Assembly: GCA_004764695.1 (NCBI GenBank)
Contig: SMSO01000016.1
Location: 48,494 to 71,748, forward strand
Length of the DNA: 23,255 nt
Direction of reading: 5' to 3'
DNA from: Schizochytrium sp. TIO01
Lineage: Eukaryota > Sar > Bigyra > Thraustochytrida > Thraustochytriidae
Both the position numbers and the translations under genes were made by a program. The notes beneath the pieces were generated by a model that saw only the letters and a list, made by a program, of their open reading frames with translations, was not told the DNA's origin and searched no databases. Positions 18,352 through 23,255 of this stretch are shown one piece after another (position 1 is the first letter of the stretch; each line of letters opens with the position of its first letter).

Positions 18352-18425
18352 AGGCAGTTAGCTCAATAGGTTAGAGCATTTCGTTTACACCGAAGAGGTT
18401 GGCGGTTCAAGTCCGCTGCTGCCTA
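18352..18425 (+). tRNA. trnV(uac): tRNA-Val(UAC)
   Basis: The acceptor AGGCAGT pairs with GCTGCCT and the discriminator is A. The anticodon loop is TTTACAC, anticodon TAC, and the T arm is GGCGG, TTCAAGT, CCGCT. It lies 11 nt before nad9. Confidence 0.95.
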
Positions 18426-18436
18426 AATTTTATTAT

Positions 18437-19006
18437 ATGTTTACTTTCTATAAATGGATTAGCTCAGTTCTTGCAAACGTGCTAAATGGTAGTTTCTTTA
18501 TAAATGATCATATCACTTTGGTCGTTAAAAAAGAATCTCTAATTGATGTAATACGTTTTCTAAAAAGTAATTCACATTGCCAGTTTATTGTTTTGAGTGA
18601 TATCGCAGGGGTAGATTACCCTTTTCGAGCAAATCGCTTTGAAGTAGTTTATCAACTGCTATCTATTAGGTATAACTGTCGAATTACTGTTAAAGTAAAT
18701 CTTGCTTCAGAAGAAGCAGTACCTTCTATTACATCTATTCATGAATCCGCGAATTGGTATGAGCGAGAAGCATTTGATCTTTTTGGAATCTTTTTCTCAA
18801 ATCACCCTGATCTTCGTCGTATTCTAACTGACTACGGTTTTGAAGGGCATCCTATGCGTAAAGATTTTCCTCTAACTGGATTTCATGAATTGCGTTACGA
18901 TATTGAAAAAAAACGAGTTGTTTGTGAACCACTTGAACTTTCTCAAGAATTCCGTAATTATACTTTTAATTCTTCTTCTCAGCTTACTAAGCCTGTTATT
19001 TCTTTA
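18437..19006 (+). CDS. nad9: NADH dehydrogenase (complex I) subunit 9, 30-kDa type (189 aa), TTA stop
   Basis: Nad9 is the 30-kDa subunit of the complex I matrix arm. The family signature [20 protein letters not shown] (about residues 99-118) and [20 protein letters not shown] are clear, followed by [13 protein letters not shown] near the C-terminus. TTA at 19004-19006 ends the protein at the usual length. Reading on would take the frame 17 nt into cob; with TTA as stop there is a 7-nt spacer before the cob ATG. Confidence 0.97.
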
Positions 19007-19013
19007 TTTTTAA

Positions 19014-20162
19014 ATGAAACGTTGGACTAAACAGCCTATTCTGGCTATTATCAATAATCATATCGTTGACTACCCTACTCCTATCAATATTAGTTATATG
19101 TGGGGATTCGGATCTTTGTCAGGGCTTATGTTGGTTGTTCAAATTCTTACTGGTGTTTTTCTTGCTATGCATTATACTCCTCATGTAGATCTCGCTTTTA
19201 GTAGTGTAGAACATATTATGCGTGATGTAAATAATGGTTGGCTTCTTCGTTACCTTCATGCAAATGGAGCAAGTTTCTTTTTTATTGTTGTTTACATTCA
19301 CATGTTTCGTGGTCTATACTATGGATCATATGCGCATCCTCGTGAATTGCTATGGTGTTCTGGAGTAGTTATTTTTATTTTGATGATGGCTACTGCTTTT
19401 ATTGGATATGTTCTTCCTTGGGGTCAAATGTCTTTTTGGGGAGCTACCGTTATTACTAATCTTATTTCTGCTATTCCTGCTGTAGGTGAATCTGTGGTTA
19501 ATTGGGTTTGGGGAGGTTTTTCAGTAGATAATCCTACTCTAAATCGTTTCTTTAGTTTGCACTATATTTTGCCTTTTGTTATTGCAGCTTTGGCATTGGT
19601 TCACTTGGTACTTTTGCACCAAGATGGATCAAACAACCCTTTGGGAGTAGATTCAAAATCTGATACCATTAGTTTTTATCCTTATTTTTATGTTAAAGAT
19701 CTATTTGGGTTGATTCTTTTGTTTATTGTTTACTCTTATTTTGTGTTTTTTGCTCCAAATGTTTTGGGTCACAGTGATAACTATATTATGGCAAATCCTA
19801 TGGTTACTCCTGCACACATTGTTCCTGAATGGTACTTTTTGCCATTCTATGCTATTTTGCGTTCTATTCCTCACAAATTGGGTGGTGTTATTGCTATGTT
19901 TGGTGCTATCGTTTGTTTGATGGCTTTGCCATTCATTAACACTTCAGAAGTTCGTTCATCTGTATTTCGTCCTATTTTCCGAAAATTTTTTTGGTTGTTT
20001 GTTGTTGATTGTATGATTTTGGGTTGGATTGGTCAAAATGTAGTTGAATATCCTTATGTAGAAATTGGGCAAGTTTGTACTGTTTTCTACTTCTTCTTTT
20101 TGCTAGTTCTAATTCCTCTTTTGGGTCGTTTTGAAAGTATGCTAATGCGAGCATCACTTTAA
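19014..20162 (+). CDS. cob: Cytochrome b (382 aa)
   Basis: Cytochrome b is the membrane core of complex III with two haems and both quinone sites. Visible hallmarks are [36 protein letters not shown] (haem histidines), [40 protein letters not shown] and the quinol-oxidation motif [16 protein letters not shown]. The length is normal and no intron is seen. It ends with TAA 8 nt before trnM. Confidence 0.99.
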   Translation: MKRWTKQPILAIINNHIVDYPTPINISYMWGFGSLSGLMLVVQILTGVFLAMHYTPHVDLAFSSVEHIMRDVNNGWLLRYLHANGASFFFIVVYIHMFRGLYYGSYAHPRELLWCSGVVIFILMMATAFIGYVLPWGQMSFWGATVITNLISAIPAVGESVVNWVWGGFSVDNPTLNRFFSLHYILPFVIAALALVHLVLLHQDGSNNPLGVDSKSDTISFYPYFYVKDLFGLILLFIVYSYFVFFAPNVLGHSDNYIMANPMVTPAHIVPEWYFLPFYAILRSIPHKLGGVIAMFGAIVCLMALPFINTSEVRSSVFRPIFRKFFWLFVVDCMILGWIGQNVVEYPYVEIGQVCTVFYFFFLLVLIPLLGRFESMLMRASL

Positions 20163-20170
20163 AACGTTTT

Positions 20171-20244
20171 GGCGGTATAGCTCAGTTGGTTAGAGCATGG
20201 GAATCATAATCCTGGGGTTGCAAGTTCAAATCTTGCTATCGCTA
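20171..20244 (+). tRNA. trnM(cau): tRNA-Met(CAU), elongator
   Basis: The acceptor GGCGGTA pairs with TATCGCT (G-T at position 1 and one more G-T). The D arm AGCTCAGTTGGTTAGAGC and anticodon loop ATCATAA (CAT) resemble the bacterial elongator tRNA-Met. A tRNA-Ile with a modified CAU anticodon is the main alternative, because the base sequence alone cannot show lysidine. Confidence 0.8.
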
Positions 20245-20250
20245 AATTTT

Positions 20251-20324
20251 CGGGGTGTAACGCAGTTGGTTAGCGTGTTAGTTTTGGGAACTAAAAGTCG
20301 TATGTTCAAGTCATACCTCCCCGA
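20251..20324 (+). tRNA. trnP(ugg): tRNA-Pro(UGG)
   Basis: The acceptor CGGGGTG pairs with CTCCCCG except for one T-T, and the discriminator is A. The anticodon stem TTAGT/ACTAA holds loop TTTGGGA (anticodon TGG), and the T arm is GTATG, TTCAAGT, CATAC. It lies 12 nt before nad6. Confidence 0.95.
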
Positions 20325-20336
20325 TCTTTATTTTAA

Positions 20337-20945
20337 ATGCTTTCCTTTCTTTTTTATATTTTTAGCTCTATTTTGCTAATTTCTAGTTTGTTTGTTATTA
20401 TAACAACTAACCCTGTTTATTCGGTATTTTATCTTATTCTTGGTTTTTGTAATGCATCCGCAATCCTTTTGTTGTTTGAGCTAGAATTTCTTGGTTTTTT
20501 GCTTTTGATTGTTTACGTAGGTGCTATCGCAGTACTTTTTCTTTTTGTTGTTATAATGTTGAATGTTGCAGTTTCTCGAGAACATTCTTCAAATTTTTTT
20601 GGTTATCTGTTTTTTGCTGTCATTTTTTGTAGTTTTTTTGTAATAACCCAAAATTTTTCATATAATACAAGTCTTTTTTTTCAACAATCATATTTTTCTT
20701 GGTTTTCTTCATACGATTCATCCCAAAACGTATTGCTTATAGCAAACGTTTTGTATTCTTATTATTTTGTACCTTTTTTGCTAGCCGGGTTTGTTTTGCT
20801 AATTGCCATGGTAGGTGCTATCGTTTTGACACTAAATCCAACCCTATTTTATAATAGCCAATCTTTGATTTTTAAAAAACAAAAAGTTTATCAACAACTT
20901 TCGCGCCAATCAAATAAAGCTGTTTTTTTGTTTAAACGTAATTAA
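20337..20945 (+). CDS. nad6: NADH dehydrogenase (complex I) subunit 6 (202 aa)
   Basis: Nad6 is a membrane subunit of complex I. The N-terminal half has the family core FYLILGFCNASAILLLFELE and FLLLIVYVGAIAVLFLFVVI (about residues 56-75), and a further membrane stretch near residue 145 ends in AMVGAIVLTL, also typical. Five membrane segments are visible. It ends with TAA, whose last A is the first base of the rps7 ATG. No TTA was found in the second half, which I read codon by codon. Confidence 0.97.
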   Translation: MLSFLFYIFSSILLISSLFVIITTNPVYSVFYLILGFCNASAILLLFELEFLGFLLLIVYVGAIAVLFLFVVIMLNVAVSREHSSNFFGYLFFAVIFCSFFVITQNFSYNTSLFFQQSYFSWFSSYDSSQNVLLIANVLYSYYFVPFLLAGFVLLIAMVGAIVLTLNPTLFYNSQSLIFKKQKVYQQLSRQSNKAVFLFKRN

Positions 20946-21340
20946 TGTTCTTTTCTAAACTAAATTCATTTATTATAAATAAAGGTACTCGTAAAGTGGC
21001 AAAAAAAAATCTTGCTAAAACATGCTTGCTTTTTTTGAAAAGTTCAGTTTCAAATTCTGAAAAACTTATTAGTTTTTCTAGTTTTATGAAAAAAAGTTTT
21101 GATAAAGCCTCTTTGCCGCTAGCTCAAAAAAGGCTTCTTCATAAACGTAATGCAGTTGTTATTATACCCCTTTCAAAATCAAAACAAATGTTGAAAAGTA
21201 TATCTTCTTTTGTTCGTTCTGCCCAAAAAGCTTCTTTTTCTCAAGTATTTTTTAAAGAAATTATATCTAGTCAATCAAATCAAGGGAGTGTATTTATAAA
21301 AAAAATTACTTCTTTGAAATCTATTGAAAAAGCTCGTTAA
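20945..21340 (+). CDS. rps7: Small subunit ribosomal protein S7 (131 aa)
   Basis: S7 organises the head of the small subunit. The protein is basic and diverged but follows the S7 order: FIINKGTRKVAKKNLAKTCL (about residues 9-28; family F.N..M..GKK..A), then LAQKRLLHKRNAVVIIPLSK (family RR.GG....VP), then FFKEIISSQSNQGSVFIKK (family LA.E...A....G...KK) and IEKAR at the end. It is shorter than bacterial S7. It lies directly before rps12, its classical partner, though in reverse of the bacterial order. It overlaps the nad6 stop by one base and ends with TAA. There is no TTA in any codon. Confidence 0.82.
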   Translation: MFFSKLNSFIINKGTRKVAKKNLAKTCLLFLKSSVSNSEKLISFSSFMKKSFDKASLPLAQKRLLHKRNAVVIIPLSKSKQMLKSISSFVRSAQKASFSQVFFKEIISSQSNQGSVFIKKITSLKSIEKAR

Positions 21341-21347
21341 TAAATAA

Positions 21348-21710
21348 ATGTCCACTCTTTTGCAATCTATAAAACGTAAAAAAAGTAGTTTCATTAAAAA
21401 AGAAACTGCTTTGAAAAAAGCACCCCAAGCAAGTGGTGTTTGTTTGAAAGTTTTTACTATGTCTCCAAAAAAGCCTAACTCTGCTGTACGTAAAGTAGCC
21501 AAAGTGCTTTTGAGTAATAAAAACATTATTTCTGCGTATATTCCAGGCGAAGGACATAACCTTCAAGAACATTCTAGCGTATTGGTTCGTGGAGGTCGTG
21601 TTAAGGATCTACCTGGAGTTCGTTATAAAATTGTACGTGGGGCTAAAGATACTGCCGGTGTTATAAAACGAAAAACATCGCGTTCTAAATATGGAGCCCC
21701 TAAACAATTA
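21348..21710 (+). CDS. rps12: Small subunit ribosomal protein S12 (120 aa), TTA stop
   Basis: S12 lies at the decoding centre. Conserved parts are [20 protein letters not shown] (about residues 26-45), [19 protein letters not shown] and [19 protein letters not shown], ending [10 protein letters not shown], the normal C-terminus of S12. The next codon is TTA (21708-21710), and trnD begins 1 nt later. Ignoring TTA would add eight residues read from tRNA sequence and overlap trnD by 23 nt. This is among the strongest cases for TTA as a stop because S12 is so conserved. Confidence 0.98.
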
Positions 21711-21711
21711 T

Positions 21712-21785
21712 GGAGGAATAGCTCAGTTGGTTAGAGCGTAAGCTTGTCGAGCTTAATGTCGCGAGTTCAAATCTCGTTTCTTCCG
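21712..21785 (+). tRNA. trnD(guc): tRNA-Asp(GUC)
   Basis: The acceptor GGAGGAA pairs with TTCTTCC and the discriminator is G. The anticodon stem TAAGC/GCTTA holds loop TTGTCGA (anticodon GTC), and the T arm is GCGAG, TTCAAAT, CTCGT. It lies between rps12 and nad3. Confidence 0.96.
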
Positions 21786-21799
21786 TTTCTTTTTATTAA

Positions 21800-22162
21800 A
21801 TGACTTTTTTGCTTTTTGAATATTCTTTTATTCTTATTTTTTGCATAGTTGCTGCAATCCTTTCTTTTGTTATTTTTATAGCTTCTTTTTTGTTGGCTAC
21901 TCAAAATAATTACGCTGAAAAAGTTTCTCCATATGAATGTGGATTTGATCCTTTTGAAGATGCGCGTAATCAATTTGATGTCCGTTTTTATTTGGTTGCT
22001 ATCCTTTTTCTTATTTTTGATTTGGAAGCTAGTTTTTTGTTTCCTTGGTCTATTATAGTGGGTAAACTGGGATCTTTTAGTTTTTGGATTATAATCGATT
22101 TCTTTGTTGAATTGGTTATCGGTTTTCTTTATGCCTGGAAAGTAGGTGCTCTTGAATGGTAA
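21800..22162 (+). CDS. nad3: NADH dehydrogenase (complex I) subunit 3 (120 aa)
   Basis: Nad3 is a small membrane subunit of complex I whose first loop takes part in active/deactive switching. The loop motif [20 protein letters not shown] (about residues 41-60) with its key cysteine is followed by [20 protein letters not shown] (about residues 63-82), both highly diagnostic. Three membrane segments are visible and the length is typical. It ends with TAA 16 nt before trnfM. Confidence 0.99.
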   Translation: MTFLLFEYSFILIFCIVAAILSFVIFIASFLLATQNNYAEKVSPYECGFDPFEDARNQFDVRFYLVAILFLIFDLEASFLFPWSIIVGKLGSFSFWIIIDFFVELVIGFLYAWKVGALEW

Positions 22163-22178
22163 TTCCTTAATCAGGATT

Positions 22179-22251
22179 TGCGGGGTAGAGTAATGGTTAT
22201 CTCATTAGGCTCATAACCTAAAGATTGGAGGTTCAAATCCTCCCCCCGCCT
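22179..22251 (+). tRNA. trnfM(cau): tRNA-fMet(CAU), initiator
   Basis: The anticodon stem TTAGG/CCTAA holds loop CTCATAA (CAT). The acceptor TGCGGGG against CCCCGCC leaves position 1 unpaired (T-C) with six strong pairs below. A broken 1-72 pair is the mark of bacterial-type initiator tRNAs, so I call this one the initiator and the gene at 20171 the elongator. The T arm is GGAGG, TTCAAAT, CCTCC. Confidence 0.88.
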
Positions 22252-22272
22252 TTATTAAAAATTTTAAAATAA

Positions 22273-22500
<228 letters not shown>

Positions 22501-22506
22501 GTTATC

Positions 22507-22524
22507 GCTTTCTTATTTGAAAGC
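22507..22524 (+). repeat. 6-bp hairpin between atp9 and trnL(uag)
   Basis: GCTTTC (22507-22512) and GAAAGC (22519-22524) are exact inverted copies around loop TTATTT in the 28-nt spacer. It may protect the atp9 3' end. Its placement just before a tRNA resembles the hairpin before trnN. Confidence 0.4.
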
Positions 22525-22528
22525 TTTT

Positions 22529-22610
22529 GCTGCTTTGGTGGAATTGGTAGACACGGTGGATTTAGGTTCCATTTAATTTATTAGTGCAAGTTCAAGTCTT
22601 GCAAGCAGTA
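22529..22610 (+). tRNA. trnL(uag): tRNA-Leu(UAG)
   Basis: This is a class II tRNA. The acceptor GCTGCTT pairs with AAGCAGT (first pair G-T) and the discriminator is A. The anticodon stem GTGGA/TCCAT holds loop TTTAGGT (anticodon TAG, reads CTN), and the T arm is GCAAG, TTCAAGT, CTTGC. It cannot read TTA. Confidence 0.94.
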
Positions 22611-22612
22611 TT

Positions 22613-22684
22613 GGGAATGTAGATCAATGGTAGATCATTTGCTTTGCAAGCAAAATGTTGTTGGTTCAAATCCAATCATTTCCA
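22613..22684 (+). tRNA. trnA(ugc): tRNA-Ala(UGC)
   Basis: The acceptor GGGAATG pairs with CATTTCC and includes G3-T70, the universal identity signal for alanine. The anticodon stem TTTGC/GCAAA holds loop TTTGCAA (anticodon TGC). The discriminator is A. It lies 2 nt after trnL(uag) and 13 nt before rps14. Confidence 0.96.
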
Positions 22685-22697
22685 AAATAATCTTTAT

Positions 22698-22970
22698 ATG
22701 AAAAGTTCTCTAAGTAAAAATCGTAAGTATAAACTAGATTCTATTTTTAACCCTACCGTTTTTAATTCTTTTGATACAATGGCTAGTTTTTATACTCCTT
22801 TCTCTAAAAAAGTAGTCGTAGAAAAAAATATAAAAACAAAATTGAATAATCGCTGCTTTCTAACAGGGCGTTCCCGTTTTGTTTTTAGGTTTTTTAAAAT
22901 TTCTAGGATAAGTATTCGACGAGTATTGCTTCAATATCGTGTTTCTGGTTTGTCGTCTTATTCTTGGTAA
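22698..22970 (+). CDS. rps14: Small subunit ribosomal protein S14 (90 aa)
   Basis: S14 is in the head of the small subunit. The C-terminal half is clear: LNNRCFLTGRSRFVFRFFKI (about residues 52-71) fits the family pattern RC..TGR.R.V.R.F..SR, then SRISIRRVLLQ and the ending SSYSW (family SSW). There is no zinc-binding CXXC. The frame is open upstream into trnA, but the ATG at 22698 is the first after the tRNA. It ends with TAA and has no internal TTA. Confidence 0.93.
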   Translation: MKSSLSKNRKYKLDSIFNPTVFNSFDTMASFYTPFSKKVVVEKNIKTKLNNRCFLTGRSRFVFRFFKISRISIRRVLLQYRVSGLSSYSW

Positions 22971-22978
22971 TTATTTTT

Positions 22979-23053
22979 GCCCCTATGGTGGAATTGGTAG
23001 ACGCGGTAGATTCAAAATCTATTTTTTTGCTGGTTCAAATCCAGCTAGGGGTA
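22979..23053 (+). tRNA. trnL(caa): tRNA-Leu(CAA)
   Basis: The acceptor GCCCCTA pairs with TAGGGGT (first pair G-T) and the discriminator is A. The anticodon stem GTAGA/TCTAT holds loop TTCAAAA (anticodon CAA), and the T arm is GCTGG, TTCAAAT, CCAGC. The C in the wobble position reads TTG and not TTA. This explains why TTG is the main leucine codon in an AT-rich genome and supports TTA being free to act as a stop. Confidence 0.95.
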
Positions 23054-23068
23054 ATCCATTTTTATTTT

Positions 23069-23255
23069 ATGCTATATCCTCAAATAACTCTAAATGTTCT
23101 TGATAATAGTGGAGTTCGTGAAGTTCGTTGTGTTCATATTAAAAATAAACGTTATGCTAATAATGGGGTAGTGGGATCCGTATTTGTGGGGTTGTTCAAG
23201 CAATGAAAAATCAAACAAATAAACAACAAAAATTTAAAAAGGGTCAACTAGTGGC
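23069..23255 (+). CDS. rpl14: Large subunit ribosomal protein L14, 5' part, with a frameshift (3' cut by window)
   Basis: The start MLYPQITLNVLDNSGVREVR fits the L14 opening (MIQ..T.LNVADNSGAR.V.C), then RYANNG. After GSVFVG this frame runs to a TGA at 23204. The frame one base back continues the family pattern from GTT at 23191 (VVQAMKN, then KFKKGQLVA, compare L14 V..A......KKG.VV.A) and stays open to the window end. The switch falls on GGGG at 23188-23191. There, a -1 slip of a glycine tRNA would re-pair perfectly, and a single missing G in the sequence would look the same. L14 binds the large subunit near the inter-subunit bridge. Confidence 0.85.

Noticed and set aside
20171-20244. This CAU tRNA as the initiator
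   Set aside because: Its first acceptor pair is formed (G-T) and its loop is ATCATAA, whereas the gene at 22179 has the broken 1-72 pair and CTCATAA loop typical of initiators.

Overview
This window is part of a mitochondrial genome. It is AT-rich and very compact, has no introns, and every gene lies on the + strand. It carries complex I, III, IV and ATP synthase subunits, bacterial-type ribosomal protein genes, large and small subunit rRNAs and 17 tRNAs. The key observation is that TTA acts as a stop codon. Conserved proteins use TTG, CTT and CTA for leucine; I read the whole or large parts of most genes here and found no in-frame TTA inside a conserved body. Ten coding regions reach their expected C-terminus exactly at a TTA (rpl16, nad7, rpl6, cox2, tatA, nad4, nad11, nad1, nad9, rps12). 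The only tRNA-Leu genes seen have anticodons TAG and CAA. This matches the known Thraustochytrium mitochondrial code (NCBI table 23), so the source is most likely a labyrinthulean (thraustochytrid-like) stramenopile. TGA stays a stop (cox1, nad4L; tRNA-Trp is CCA). TAG is not used as a stop in this window. All gene ends below use TTA termination.

Layout. 1-2540: rps19 end, rps3, rpl16, a tRNA-like minihelix, nad7, trnG. 2541-6390: rnl followed by rns. 6390-10335: a spacer, trnS, trnQ, trnH, rpl6, rps2, rps4, a second minihelix, rps8, nad2, trnF. 10336-16359: rps10, trnE, cox3, atp6, trnN, cox2, tatA, trnW, cox1, nad4. 16366-20324: nad11 (N-terminal part only), nad1, nad4L, trnI, trnV, nad9, cob, trnM, trnP. 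20337-23255: nad6, rps7, rps12, trnD, nad3, trnfM, atp9, trnL(uag), trnA, rps14, trnL(caa) and the start of rpl14, which needs a frameshift.

Genes between tRNAs are packed with spacers of a few bases or small overlaps, and tRNAs precede most gene groups at 11-21 nt from the next start codon. This suggests long polycistronic transcripts cut at tRNAs. The most unusual signal is a pair of orphan acceptor-plus-T-arm minihelices (1197-1247 and 8282-8327). They have no anticodon arm and stand where a tRNA would be expected, 12-13 nt before nad7 and rps8. I read them as tRNA relics kept as RNA-processing signals.
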